A stretch of 64,000 nt of DNA. It comes from Prostheceraeus crozeri (Eukaryota > Platyhelminthes > Polycladida > Euryleptidae). The DNA lies in assembly GCA_907163375.1 (NCBI GenBank), contig CAJQUW010016861.1, forward strand, positions 1 to 64,000, in the 5' to 3' direction. The notes beneath the pieces are model-generated. The model was not told the origin of the DNA. It was given only the letters and a program-made list of their open reading frames with translations, and made no database searches. Both the position numbers and the translations under genes were made by a program. Positions 28,377 to 39,494 of the stretch are shown here, piece by piece. The stretch's first letter is position 1; each line of letters begins with the position of its first letter.

Positions 28377-29792
28377 ATGGATAAAGCAAATTTAAAAAAA
28401 TTATATTCGTCCTTATCATCCTGTTCTTCTTATTCGACGAGATCGACGGGATTTGAAAATAAATGTTTTGATAATAATAATAATCCATGTATAGATGTTA
28501 ATATTTTATTTCAATTACAAGCCAAAATATTTAGAGAACAGACTAAAGGTTTACCTTCTATAGAAACTAATTATTGTTTATTTCCAGGTGATCCATTTAT
28601 TAAATTTATGGATATAGTAAGTAAATATAATGATGTAGCTTATGTGGAATTGAATAAAGAAAATATGGTTTTAATAGGTCATAATAATGTTTATGGTTTT
28701 ATTAGAGCAGTATTACCAATTAGTAATACTGATTGGATAGAAACTAAAATTATCAATTATATCAATATTAAAGAATTAGTTAAAAAATTAAAATCTTTTT
28801 CGAAAGAAAAAATTAGATTATTTGTTGACGATCAAAATCAATATAACATTCACATAGAGAGTAAAAAACATAATGAAGAATTATTATGCCAAGTTAATTA
28901 TAGAGATACAATTTATAAACAAGAAACATTAGAAATGCCGCAAAGATATGATGATGATACTTATATAGGATTATATTCAAATTTAAATATTAATTTATTA
29001 AAATCTTATATAAATGGTTTAGCTCAACAAGAGAAAATTTATATGTGGACTACACTTTATACTATTAACAATGACCATAATCATAATCATAATAATTTTA
29101 AAAATAATAATAATTTTAAAGAATCCAATAATGATAAACGAACCGAAGGTTCTAGGGCTTTGCCCGATCTTAGAGAATCTTATAATAATAATGATGATGA
29201 TAATATAGATGATGATAACATAGACGATGATTCTGAAACATCTGAAAAAGGTGTAAATGGTAAAAAAGATTACAAAAATATTAGTAATTATAAAAATTTA
29301 AGTGAAGAAAAATTTATATCTCATACTGATGTACATGATATTAATACTTCATATAATCAAAATTTATCTAAATTTCATTTTCTTACAATTGAAAATAATA
29401 ATGATGGTATAGTTGAAGATACTGTTAGACAACTATGTGTCGGGTCTACAAAATTTAAATTAGGATTTACATCTAATCAATTTAAAATTTTATCATCTTT
29501 AATAAAAACTAAAAGTGATTCAGATTATGGTGGTGTTATTAAATTTTCCAAAAGCGATCAAAGACCAATATTTTTCTCTATTATATTATTATCAGATAAA
29601 AGATGTAATTTAGAATTAGATATTCCAATAAGAGAATGGTATCCTATCAGGGAATGGCATCCTATACCAAAAAGTGTAATTTATGATCTTGAAGAAACAA
29701 TTTATGATTATGATGAAGAATCAATTGATGATGATGATGAAGAATCAATAGTTAGTGAAAATAAATTTAAATTATCTTTTGATAAAACGTAA
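28377..29792 (+). CDS. 471-residue gene, possible sliding-clamp-like fold
   Basis: Open throughout. About residues 55-230 alternate short strands and helices: FIKFMDIVSKYNDVAYVEL, NMVLIGHNNVYGFIRAVLP, IRLFVDDQNQYNIHIE. A low-complexity asparagine and aspartate rich linker (about 235-310) includes a palindrome-derived RTEGSRALP. A second similar block (about 330-440) follows with KFHFLTIENN and FKLGFTSNQFKILSSL. Two alike halves are what a PCNA-type clamp would show, but I cannot confirm it. Next to the polymerase on the same strand, which fits a replication role. The C-terminus is acidic. Confidence 0.45.
   Translation: MDKANLKKLYSSLSSCSSYSTRSTGFENKCFDNNNNPCIDVNILFQLQAKIFREQTKGLPSIETNYCLFPGDPFIKFMDIVSKYNDVAYVELNKENMVLIGHNNVYGFIRAVLPISNTDWIETKIINYINIKELVKKLKSFSKEKIRLFVDDQNQYNIHIESKKHNEELLCQVNYRDTIYKQETLEMPQRYDDDTYIGLYSNLNINLLKSYINGLAQQEKIYMWTTLYTINNDHNHNHNNFKNNNNFKESNNDKRTEGSRALPDLRESYNNNDDDNIDDDNIDDDSETSEKGVNGKKDYKNISNYKNLSEEKFISHTDVHDINTSYNQNLSKFHFLTIENNNDGIVEDTVRQLCVGSTKFKLGFTSNQFKILSSLIKTKSDSDYGGVIKFSKSDQRPIFFSIILLSDKRCNLELDIPIREWYPIREWHPIPKSVIYDLEETIYDYDEESIDDDDEESIVSENKFKLSFDKT
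29139..29166. repeat. Paired palindrome 7, in frame (RTEGSRALP)
   Basis: GAACC-GAA-GGTTC, TA, then GGGC-TTT-GCCC. Within the coding linker of the clamp-like gene. Confidence 0.9.
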
Positions 29793-30199
29793 TATGATAA
29801 AACTTAATATGATAAAACTTAATATGATAAAGAAAATAAAATAACTAAAGAACGTGAAATATATAATAATATATAATAACTCTTAAGACCTTGTTATTAG
29901 AATGTTTATATCTAAAATTAAAACACAATTTTTTCCTTAAAAAATAAAAAAATGGAAAATACCAAGTTTTATTTTAACTTATGTAAAAGTTGCAAACAAA
30001 AAGAAGTTATCAATCTCATTTAAATAGTAAAATGCATTTACAAAATGTAGATCGAGTTGATGAAGGAAATATATTAAAATTAAATAGTTATAAAAACTAT
30101 CTAGAAACATTGCCTACTGATATAAAAGTTAAAAAAATGTTTGATGATTATTCACATTCTGAATATAAAAAAGTTTTTAATAGTGAAGATGAACATGTA

Positions 30200-30227
30200 C
30201 GAACCGAAGGTTCTAGGGCTTCGCCCG
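30200..30227. repeat. Paired palindrome 8, in frame (RTEGSRASP)
   Basis: GAACC-GAA-GGTTC, TA, GGGC-TTC-GCCC, nearly identical to palindrome 7, in the polymerase N-terminal region. Confidence 0.9.
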
Positions 30228-30334
30228 CACCAGATGAAAGATATATATTTAGCGATACTGATGAATTTAACGAAATAGATGAATTAAACGAAATTAAAAA
30301 AACAGATGAAGCTGAACGAACCGATGAAGCCGAA

Positions 30335-30361
30335 CGAACTGAAGGTTCTAAGGCTTCGCCC
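30335..30361. repeat. Paired palindrome 9, in frame (RTEGSKASP)
   Basis: GAACT-GAA-GGTTC then a GGC-TTC-GCC core, about 135 bp after palindrome 8. A 15-bp duplication with a GAACGAACCGATGAAGC core precedes it. Confidence 0.85.
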
Positions 30362-31910
30362 ATAACAGATATAAAATATTTATTTAATGAATCGGTTGAA
30401 CATAATGAAACCGATGAAACTTTTTCTGATATTCTAACAAACTTTTATAATATATTTAAGAAATCTTTCAAATGTTATATGAATGTAGAAGTACTTTATA
30501 CAAAAAATGGACCTGATGGAATTCCTGAAGAAATAATACAAGGACATTTTACAAATTCGCAAGAAATTCATAATGTAAATGATATACAACCCATATTTGA
30601 ACAAATGATACTTAAATTAGAAAATTGTATAATTGAAGCCCAGTTACGTGAATCTGGTTGGAGATTTGTTAAAATACTATCTAAGAAAATAGTAATTGAT
30701 AAATATAAAAATAATACTGGTGGTAGTTATGTTCCTTTGCCTTTCAGTTCTCCACAAATAATCAACATAAAAAATGAAGATGATTATTGTTTTCTGTGGA
30801 GTATTATAGCACATTTACATCCTGCAAAATATCACAAAGAAAGACTAAGTCATTACAATAAAGAAGAATACATAAATGAATTTGATCTCTCTGATGGCTT
30901 AGATGAATTTCCATATGATTATATTAGGTTAAAAAAGTTTCATAAAAAGAATAAAAATTTAATAGAAGTAAATGTTTTTGAATTAAATGTGAATTATGTT
31001 TCTATTGGTAAAATTACTCCACTTTACTCAGATTCAAAAAAATTTATTTGAATAATAAAAATTTATGTCAATCAGAAATAGTATATAATGATAGAGGAAA
31101 TTACATGCATCATAATATTTTTTACCAAGGAAATATAATATGTACTGAAAAATTTCAAATTGTTAAAACACTATCACCAATAATGATTAATCATAATAAT
31201 TATAAAGGACGTAATTATAATTATGATTATGATTCCGATTATTTATCTTTATCTTTAGATTATATCAACAAAAATTACAAAATTTAAATGAAAGTTTACA
31301 AAAATGTAAAACAGATTATCAACAACAAACAAAAATGTTACTACAAGAATATCACCATAAATATCAAAATAAGATAGAAACGATTCAAAAATTAAATGAA
31401 GAAAATAATGAAGAAAATGAAACCAATCAAAAAATAAATGAATATTTAAAAAAATATCTACAACAATATAAAGAACAATAAGATAAAGAATATGAACAAC
31501 AGCTACAAATATTAAATCAAAATTTTCATCGAAATACATTTAATCTTGCAAAAGAAATTGATGAAACACATGAAATATTTAAAGATAAATTTGAAAAATT
31601 AAAACAAACACAGCAACCAGCACAAGCGAATATATTATATTATCAGGGTCATTTTATATTGTGTAAAGATGTTTCTATATTTACAAAAACTTCAGATAAT
31701 ACAAATTTTCCTTGTCTTCAATGTATGACAAGTTTTAGAACTAAAGAAAAAATGAATAGACATCTGGAGAATTGTCAACAAAACGAAGCAGTTGAAAATA
31801 CTTTTCCTAAAGATGATTATTTAGAATACAATAAATGGTATTTCAAAAATAAAGTACCCTTTACTATTTATTGTGATTTTGAAGCATATAATGTTAATAT
31901 TACACCAAAT

Positions 31911-31938
31911 CGAACGGAAAGTTCCAGGGCTTCGCCCG
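31911..31938. repeat. Paired palindrome 10, in frame (RTESSRASP)
   Basis: GAAC-GGAAA-GTTC, then GGGC-TTC-GCCC, between the exonuclease I motif and the next polymerase block. Confidence 0.85.
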
Positions 31939-32290
31939 ATTCTGAAAATGATAATTCTGAAAATGATAATTATGAAAAAAGTGCAGCTGAACAAAGTAAA
32001 GAAAAATATTTATTTGAACAAAAACCATTATGTTGGGGAATGTACATTCATTCAAATTATCCTGAATTATTTAAATCAGAATATTATCAATACTATGGTG
32101 AAGATAGTTCAGAAATGTTTACAAAGAAAGTAGAAGAATTACAAGGTCGTTTTTCACAATTGCTTGAAACAAATATTCCAATGATGCCATTAACAAAAAA
32201 AAATTAAATTTCATTAATGAAACAAAATGTTATTACTGTGGAAAAGAATTTACAAAAAATTATAAAAATGGCAAAGGTAGATATCTTGAC

Positions 32291-32314
32291 AAGCGAAGCG
32301 ACGGCTCTGCCGTC
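32291..32314. repeat. Paired palindrome 11, in frame
   Basis: AGCGAAGCG then GACGGC-TCT-GCCGTC, directly before the KDHDHL metal-binding block of the polymerase insert. Confidence 0.85.
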
Positions 32315-34628
32315 AAAGTAAAAGATCATGATCATCTAAATGGATTATATAGAGGTGCAGCACATAATTCTTGTAATCTCAATGCTAATAAATTTAAATA
32401 TAACTTTGTTCCTTTATATTTCTGCAATGGTTCTAAATATGATTTCCATCTAGTAATGAAAGATTTATTTTCATCTGAAAAATTACAACAACAACAAATA
32501 AATGTACTATGTAAAACAGAAGAAGAATATTTTTCAATGCAATTAGGTTGTATTAGAATTTTAGATGCATTTAGATTTTTTACTCCCTATTCATTAGATG
32601 TTATGGGAAAAACTTTGAAATCTGCACAATGTAAAATATTAAATAAATATAATTTAAAACCTTTAAAAGGCATGTTTCCGTATGAATATATAACTGGAGA
32701 TAAAACCTGTGGTTCACAGTCGAAGACTGATTTTAATTCTGTGAATAAAATTATGGAAGAAAAACAACTTCCTCCAATAAATAAATTTAAATCAACATTA
32801 AAACAATCACAATTATCTGAAGAAGATTATGCAGAAGCTGAAAAGAATTGGAGAGAGTTAAATTGTAAAACAATGTATGATTATACAATGAAATATCTTC
32901 AGATAGATGTATTAATACTAGCTGATCTTTTCGAAAACTTTCGTGACATGTGTTTAGAATATTACGGAATAGATCCATGTTATTGTTATTCTACACCAGG
33001 TTTAACATGGTTAGCAGGATTAAAACATACCAATGTTAAACTTAAACATTATAAAGAAAATACATATGATAAATTATTATTTTTTGAATCTGGAATTAGA
33101 GGTGCAGTTTCATCAGTTTTAGGTAATCGTTATGTACAGTGTTACAATAAAAAAGTAAATCCTGATGATTATGGAATAATGAAACCTTTATCTCCAGAAG
33201 AAAAAGAAAAAATATTAGAAAATTTTCGAACGAAACGAGAAGGAGTAGAACGTGAAAATGCAATTGATGAATTCATGAGAGAAAACTATTTGTTATATTA
33301 TGATTTTAATAGCTTATATTCTTCTTGCATGATACAAGAATTACCAACAGGTGAAATGTTATGGTGTAATATTCTTGATTATCAAAAAACATATGATGGA
33401 AATTATAATCATGGTTATATATATGAAGTTGATTTAGTATATCCTGATGAAATAAAAGATAAAACAAAATATTTTCCTTTCTGTCCCGAAAACAAAATTC
33501 CCAATATAAAAGATTTTTCAGATTATCAAAAATCTTTAATTCCTAAGAAATACAGACAAACAAAAAAACTTATGTTAACACAAAGCAATAAAGGAAAGTA
33601 TGTTGTTGAAGGAAGAATGCTAGATTGGTATTTAGAACATGGAATGATTCTCACCAAAATACATCGAAAACTATTTTATCAAAAATCTAGGTGGTTAAAA
33701 GATTATATAGAGTTCAATATTGAAAAACGTAAAATAGCTAAAAGAAATAAAGATGATTTTGGAAACGTGTTCTTCAAATTAATGAATAATGCATTTTATG
33801 GTAAGACTTTAGAAAATGTGCGTAATAGACAAAATATTGAAATAGTTTATGATAAAGATAGGTTTCAAAATTTAACAAGGAAACCTACATATAAAAGAAC
33901 TACTAGATTTAGTGATGAACTATGTGCTGTACATTTACGTCGAATCAGCGTAAAACATGATAAATTTAATTTTATATGATTCAGTATATTAGAATTAGCT
34001 AAACTATTTATGTATAGATTTATATATGATTATTTACCACCTGCTTATGGCAAAAACTATAAATTACACTTTACAGATACGGATTCCGTTTTCTTAGAAT
34101 TAACAATACCGTATAATTCTACACTTGTTAAAGAAATAGATAAAATAAAAGATATCATTCATCCTTCTGATTTATGTAAAGTAAAAGATGAATTAGAAGG
34201 AAATGAAGATTTCATAACAGAAGCTATATTTTTAAAATCTAAATGTTATTGTTATAACACAACTAATAATATTAAAACACATAAAACATTAAAAGGAATT
34301 TCAAAGGCATCAGTGGCTAATCAAATAACATTTCAAGATTATAAAAATGTATTATTTAATAATGAAATAAAAACAGCATGTAATTATAGACTTAATTCAA
34401 AGAAACATAAAATGTATTTAAAAGAAGAACATAATTAGCATTAGATCCATTTGATGATAAAAGAAAAATTTTACCTGATCGAATAACTACTTCACCTTTT
34501 TAATTTTCTAATTTCTAAGATCGACAAATTTGATATATACATAAAATAAAAAATGATAAAATATTATAACACTATATTTGTATATTTTTTTATCACTCGG
34601 TAAACAAATGTTCTATCGAGTTTCAGTC

Positions 34629-34655
34629 GGGGCGAAGCCCCTCGAGGCGAAGCCT
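34629..34655. repeat. Paired palindrome 12 (intergenic, convergent gene ends)
   Basis: GGGGC-GAA-GCCCC then AGGC-GAA-GCCT, between the ends of the polymerase (+) and ATPase (-), where it could also act as a shared 3'-end structure. Confidence 0.85.
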
Positions 34656-35421
34656 AGTCAGAGAACAATTGTTCGATAACTCTATCATGAATTTTTTTAT
34701 CAATATTAATTGTAATGAAGCCATAATCTTTTGACCAAGCATTGTTACACGATTGTTTAAATTCATCTTTATTTCTTACACATAAATCTCTTAACAAATC
34801 GCTTAAGTTTCTTGCATTTATTTCAAATAGTATAAATATATTTGCATTCTTTCTAATAACACTTCCGTCTAATGAATACATACTTTGTGTTAAATAAAAA
34901 ACACTACAGTTATTATGTCTACCTCTTGTGAAAGAATTTCTCTGAACTGACTGATTTCTATCATTAACACAATCATCAAAAATTACACAATGTTTCATTG
35001 TTTTATCTAGTTTACTAGGATCTTGCATATTACCACTATCATCTATTAATTGTATCTTTATATGCTTATTTTTATTGGATTCAACTAACTGATTATTTTT
35101 TGCTGCTTCTTCACACCACGAACTTATTTCTTCTTCATCTTCAGATTTTTCATATTCTTTGAATAATGAAGCAATTGTTGTTTTTTTAAGATTATTTTCA
35201 AATCCATATTTTAAAAATTGATAGACGGGTTGTTCTGCCGTTGTTGTATAAATTATAAGATTGTTATAATCCAAAAAATTTGGAGTCGTTAAAATTTTAA
35301 ATAATAGATACGTTTTTCCACAACCTGATTTTCCGCAAATAACTGACAAAACTTTATTAGATAAATTTGGATGATGATTAAATTTAAGTTTCTTTTTATT
35401 TAATGGGGGTACTTCACTCAT
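34654..35421 (-). CDS. Packaging ATPase (FtsK/HerA, A32-like) of element 2
   Basis: 255 codons, open. Walker A ICGKSGCGKTYLL at residues about 30-42, Walker B HCVIFDDCVND at about 143-153 and a sensor-like FYLTQSMY about 180 are the A32-type pattern of the DNA-packaging ATPase of Polintons and large DNA viruses. It would pump DNA into the capsid. Next to the penton-like capsid gene on the same strand. Confidence 0.9.
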   Translation of the reverse strand: MSEVPPLNKKKLKFNHHPNLSNKVLSVICGKSGCGKTYLLFKILTTPNFLDYNNLIIYTTTAEQPVYQFLKYGFENNLKKTTIASLFKEYEKSEDEEEISSWCEEAAKNNQLVESNKNKHIKIQLIDDSGNMQDPSKLDKTMKHCVIFDDCVNDRNQSVQRNSFTRGRHNNCSVFYLTQSMYSLDGSVIRKNANIFILFEINARNLSDLLRDLCVRNKDEFKQSCNNAWSKDYGFITINIDKKIHDRVIEQLFSD

Positions 35422-35507
35422 TTTTTAATAAAAAAAATTATTTTTATTTTATTTTTATTTTTAAAGAAGAAGAAGAAAATTAAACTTCTCTAGCTTCGCG
35501 TGGGAGT

Positions 35508-36233
35508 TTATACCTCCCAAACCAAAAGATCTATCATAATCTCTTCACCTCCAAAATTTATTTCTTGTCCTTTCTCATCAGTGATTCTAATGCCAATGTT
35601 GTTAATAGTTTTTCTTGTAATAGTGAAATATATTAATGTTTGGGGAAATACATTTAATCTATAACCAATGGGAAAAGCTGGAAAACTGAATAATAAATTT
35701 GACAATTTACCATTTATATATCCTCCTTCAATCATGTCACAATGTACAACAATTGAATTTATTTCAGTTATTTTTGGAATCTTCTTACCTAAATGATAAC
35801 CTTGACTATAGGTTTGTTTATTAAATCCTAATAGCTTTGACAATGATCTATCATGATTAAAATCAACTTGATGATTTTCGTCTAAAGTAAGAGAAAATTT
35901 ATTGACTGCCGGTTCAACTGCAAAATGTAATTGTTTCTTATCTTTAAATGGTATACCTAAATGTCTCTTAATTTCATTTGATTTTGATTCAACTTCGTAA
36001 GAACCAGGAAGAAAAGTTAATATTTTTTTTTTTTTGCCTTTATCAGTAGAATATCTAAATTGATCATTTACATCTTTTATAACATTTTGAATAGTGTTAA
36101 ATGTAGAGAAACTAGTCAATGCAATTTGATAATTTTTATTTTGTTCTAAATGAAGAATGGGTTCTAAATTACAAGTGTGTGATGAAGTAGTTGTTATAAT
36201 TTTTAACGTCGTACTAAATTTTGATGAACCCAA
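35508..36233 (-). CDS. Penton-like minor capsid protein (single jelly-roll) of element 2
   Basis: 241 codons, open. Features: YQIALTSFSTFNTIQNV near residue 35, FLPGSYEVE, LDENHQVDFNHDRSLSKLLGF near 120-140, IVVHCDMIEGGYINGKLSNLLFSFP near 160-185 and a C-terminal IMIDLLVWEV. This order is conserved in Polinton and adintovirus penton proteins, which close the vertices of the shell. Confidence 0.8.
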   Translation of the reverse strand: MGSSKFSTTLKIITTTSSHTCNLEPILHLEQNKNYQIALTSFSTFNTIQNVIKDVNDQFRYSTDKGKKKKILTFLPGSYEVESKSNEIKRHLGIPFKDKKQLHFAVEPAVNKFSLTLDENHQVDFNHDRSLSKLLGFNKQTYSQGYHLGKKIPKITEINSIVVHCDMIEGGYINGKLSNLLFSFPAFPIGYRLNVFPQTLIYFTITRKTINNIGIRITDEKGQEINFGGEEIMIDLLVWEV

Positions 36234-36406
36234 AATCTCTGTTAGATTTTCTTAATGATTATTAATTTTGTCTAAATCTGTGGACCCATTTTTTAGTTAA
36301 AAATTTGAATAAATATTATAGATAAAAATCGTAGATAAAAATCATAGATAAAAATCTTAGATAAAAATCATAGATAAAAATCATGAATAAAAATCATAGA
36401 TAAAAA
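36234..36406. repeat. Short tandem repeat spacer
   Basis: ATAGATAAAAATC repeated about eight times (36320-36405). Confidence 0.8.
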
Positions 36407-37162
36407 TTAGAAACAACATATTTCAGCTACACTTTTATAATCCTCTTCATTTAGAATCTTCTTTTCTAACAGTCTTTTCAATATAGCATGAATTTCATTG
36501 AAACTAGAATTATGTCCTTCCTTTATTGCAGATATTAAAATATTTAATCTATTTAGTAATTCTTGTGGATCATCTGGTAAGAATACAATTGTTTCTGTTT
36601 TCTGTTTTTCAGATAAACCTTTTCCTACTTTAACTCCCGTTGATAATAAATTTTCTAATTGTTTATAACGTCTTAGAGATTTTACTGCACCAACTCTATC
36701 TAACATAGCTTTATATTTTATGAGATCTTCTACAGCATAATTATTTAAATCTGCTCCTCTTAAAAGATCAACAAAATTTCTATCTAAATTAAAAGGAGAT
36801 TTATCTGGTGAAAAAATTAAACCTCGAAAAGGTTGTGGAAATATTTCTTTTTGTCCGAGATAAAATCTAGGTATTGTTTTTCCATCTATAAATGAAATAG
36901 AATGTTCAAATTGCATAGATTTTGGTAATTTCTTATTAATGTTTGATTCTAGTAATCCATAGTCATCTAATATAATTTTGTGCTCTGGATCTGTTATATC
37001 AATTTGTTTATCATTATTTGTACTTTCTTTTTCAAGAGTTTTAAATGGTTTCATAGTTTTTTCAAAATCAGTTTTTACTTGCTCGGTTTGCTGCATTTTT
37101 TCAAACATATCAGATTGAATACCAGCTTCTATCATTCTATGTTGAAGATGATTTTCTTTCAT
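36407..37162 (-). CDS. Conserved Polinton virion-like protein, function unknown
   Basis: 251 codons, open. A charged helical N-terminus is followed by DYGLLESNINKKLPKSMQF, IPRFYLGQKEIFPQPFRGLIFSPDKSP and a helical C-terminal half with ETIVFLPDDPQELLNRLNILISAIKEGHNS and LKRLLEKKILNEEDYKSV. I believe similar proteins sit beside the capsid genes of other adintovirus-like elements but cannot name the family. Probably structural. Confidence 0.6.
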   Translation of the reverse strand: MKENHLQHRMIEAGIQSDMFEKMQQTEQVKTDFEKTMKPFKTLEKESTNNDKQIDITDPEHKIILDDYGLLESNINKKLPKSMQFEHSISFIDGKTIPRFYLGQKEIFPQPFRGLIFSPDKSPFNLDRNFVDLLRGADLNNYAVEDLIKYKAMLDRVGAVKSLRRYKQLENLLSTGVKVGKGLSEKQKTETIVFLPDDPQELLNRLNILISAIKEGHNSSFNEIHAILKRLLEKKILNEEDYKSVAEICCF

Positions 37163-37579
37163 AATATTTCTTTGTTTTATTAACTCTTCTAATTGTTTTA
37201 TTTTTTAAAATTATCAGCTCTAATTTTATCCATTTTTAAAATATAATATTTGAATTTTGTGGTAACATTGGAATACAGCAAAAACATTTTACTGAACAAA
37301 TTATTTTTTTATTGCTTTGTTGTTTGACATCTTTTCGTTTCAAGTTTTCTCGTTTTAAGTTTTGTTTAATAAAGTTTTGTTTAATAAAGTTTTGCTTAAA
37401 TTTTCGCTTGAAGTTTTTAGCTCTTCTAAAAAAATTTTGTCATTTTCTTCATTAGAAATTTTGCCATCACTAGAAATTTTGCCATCCTGTTTATTCTTAT
37501 CATCAACTTTTTCGGTCTTTAAATGAAATGGCGTTTTATTAGCTTTATTAGCTATTTGATCAAATTTTTCAATCTCATC
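37163..37579. other. AT-rich intergenic stretch
   Basis: Contains TTTAATAAAGTTTTG repeats (about 37370-37395) and no supportable gene of its own. Confidence 0.45.
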
Positions 37580-38050
37580 TCACGTAATAACATTATCATC
37601 ACATACTCTTTGAGAGTAGTAATGCAGTTTATCATAGACTTCTTTAATATGTAAATGCTTAGTTTTTAATGATTTTCGTTTCTTAGTTATTAAAGATTTA
37701 TCTAACATTGTAGCAAGTGAAGTTGCAAAAACACCCGTACCTGTTAAAGCTGTAGCAACTACTGGAATTACTAAAACACCAGAAGATATAACAATAGTGA
37801 GAGCGCCTAAACTTATTGTTAAGAATATGCCAATTCCTTGTTTTACATTCTTAACATTAGTCCATCTCTTTCTTAATTTTTTATAATGCTCTAATCTTAA
37901 TAATAATTGAGATTCCTTATCTTTCATATACCTAACTCTATCTTTGTGTTTTTCTTTATTCATTTTTTCAATGTCCATTAAAGTAGAACTACGTTCATAT
38001 GATAACGAAGGATATATTCTTGCGGTTTCTTCCATTTTTGTTTCTTCCAT
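37580..38050 (-). CDS. Membrane protein of element 2 with two hydrophobic segments
   Basis: 156 codons, open. A charged helical N-terminal half (KDRVRYMKDKESQLLLRLEHYKKL...) is followed by two adjacent hydrophobic stretches (GIGIFLTISLGALTIVISSG and LVIPVVATALTGTGVFATSL, residues about 75-115) and a basic tail. Partial copies of its start and middle lie just inside the two terminal repeats (22381-22460, 39495-39561). No family recognised. Confidence 0.6.
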   Translation of the reverse strand: MEETKMEETARIYPSLSYERSSTLMDIEKMNKEKHKDRVRYMKDKESQLLLRLEHYKKLRKRWTNVKNVKQGIGIFLTISLGALTIVISSGVLVIPVVATALTGTGVFATSLATMLDKSLITKKRKSLKTKHLHIKEVYDKLHYYSQRVCDDNVIT

Positions 38051-38204
38051 TTTTAAAGAAATATTTTGAATAAATATTTTGAATACAATCTTCTGAATTT
38101 CGATTTAAATAGAATTTCGTAGATATCATTTTCATTTTCATTCTCATTTTTATAGAAGACAAAATGTTTCTATTATATTCCCGTAAATGTGTAATTAAAA
38201 ACAA

Positions 38205-38460
38205 CACATGGATATTTCAATTTGGTTACAACCACTTTGCATACATTCAATTTGGTTACATCAGGAAATAACATTGCATATAAAACAGGAAATAGCATTG
38301 CATATAAAACAGACAGATACAAGTTTTCTAAACAATGAGATTTCTGTCCACGGGTGGACACGTTTTAATTGGTTGAAACACTCTATTGTATTTACACTGC
38401 ATATAAAACAGAGGGGTTTCAAGAATGATAAATTTTCTTCACAGCGCGTCTAATGTTAAC
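38205..38460 (+). promoter_or_regulatory. Triple TATA-like repeat region
   Basis: CATATAAAACAG occurs three times (about 38277, 38300 and 38400); the first two lie in a 23-bp direct repeat GGAAATA.CATTGCATATAAAACA. The copies face +, away from the genes on the left. No + strand gene follows within element 2, so their target is unclear. Confidence 0.4.
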
Positions 38461-38652
38461 GCGTTGACTTGATTAGTTGAATGGCGCACCATTATTCAAG
38501 AGAATATAATGAAATAGCATAGGTCTAAACATTGAAAATAAAGTGTCGTGCGGCCGTATCGCAATAACAATAGCGGAGTTTAACATCCAAATTCCATTGA
38601 ATATGTCAGCGCGGTATTGTCGCTAAATGACGCACCATTGTTTGGGAGAGGA

Positions 38653-39139
38653 ATGGAATCATTTGGAATGACACATAATTGCTTTACACAATGAAGTCAA
38701 TCTTCCGATAACGTTAGGTCGTGACTTTAAAAGTACAGTAGAAACAGACACCCTGCAAAGCATAGGAAAATTGTCTGCTAATTTACCTAATCTCATTGCA
38801 AATGAAACTTCGGTGCGTGAATAATAGATCTGATTTTGCTTCAAGAGACTATAAAAATAAGTCTTGTCATTATCACAAACAGAGAGCAGATAGTTGATGT
38901 GCTTACCGATAAAAATTTTACACATAACACTGAGTGAATTGTTTCTTTTTTCATGCAACAAGAATTTGTGTAAGTTTACAATTGTATTATTCTCTCCACC
39001 ATTTGGCTCTATGAAATCACTCAAAGAATCTGTAAATTCATGCCTCTCAAAATATATTCCTCTCCAATTCCTCCCGTAATTTTTTCATCCTCTCTGGCAA
39101 CAATTGTTTTCTTCTATCTTCAAATTGATCTTGTCTCAT
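38653..39139 (-). pseudogene. Unknown gene at the right end of element 2, broken
   Basis: The N-terminal part is charged and helical (DQFEDRRKQLLPERMKKLREEL). The longer second part has FIEPNGGENNTIVNLHKFLL, MCKIFIGKHINYLLSVCDNDKTYFYSLL and ends after several hydrophobic segments. No domain recognised. It is less AT-rich than the other genes of the element, so it may have a different origin. Broken. Confidence 0.35.
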
Positions 39140-39494
39140 TTTGAGAAATATATGACGATAGCGTTTTGACACAACCTTCACTGACAAGAAACACTGTTAA
39201 ATTAAATAAGTCTTCAGCACAATTGTTTGAAATAGCCATATCGATTATTGTTGTTGTGTATTGTTTCACAGCATTGCAGCCGGAGTAGGATTTGCTGGTT
39301 ATATATTCCACGTGTTACAAATGTGTAAGTGGGTGTAGCAGCTGTTTGTTCTTTCATACATTGTTTCCTTTCAAATGTTTGAGTGGGAAGTCACAGCTCT
39401 TTACACTGAAATGCCTTTTCTTCATAAATGCGAGAAGCAGATGTTCTCTACAATTGAGTGTTCATCTGAGTGCAAAGCAGTAGATAAATTGTAA

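Larger units (their letters stand above)
29952..34503 (+). pseudogene. Protein-primed family B DNA polymerase region of element 2, broken
   Basis: Starts with a C2H2-like CKSC...H....H finger, then the N-terminal region conserved in adintovirus polymerases (AQLRESGWRFVKI, DDYCFLWSIIAHLHP). There follow a zinc finger (FPCLQCMTSFRT...H), exonuclease YCDFEAYN, an HNH-like KDHDHLNG insert, NGSKYDFHLVM, exonuclease III LQIDVLILADLF, motif A YDFNSLYSS, motif B KLMNNAFYGKT, motif C TDTDS, the thumb KTLKGI and the usual DPFDDKRKIL end. It replicates the element from a terminal protein. Four paired palindromes of the RTEGSRASP type or similar lie inside it. Broken in several places. Confidence 0.92.
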
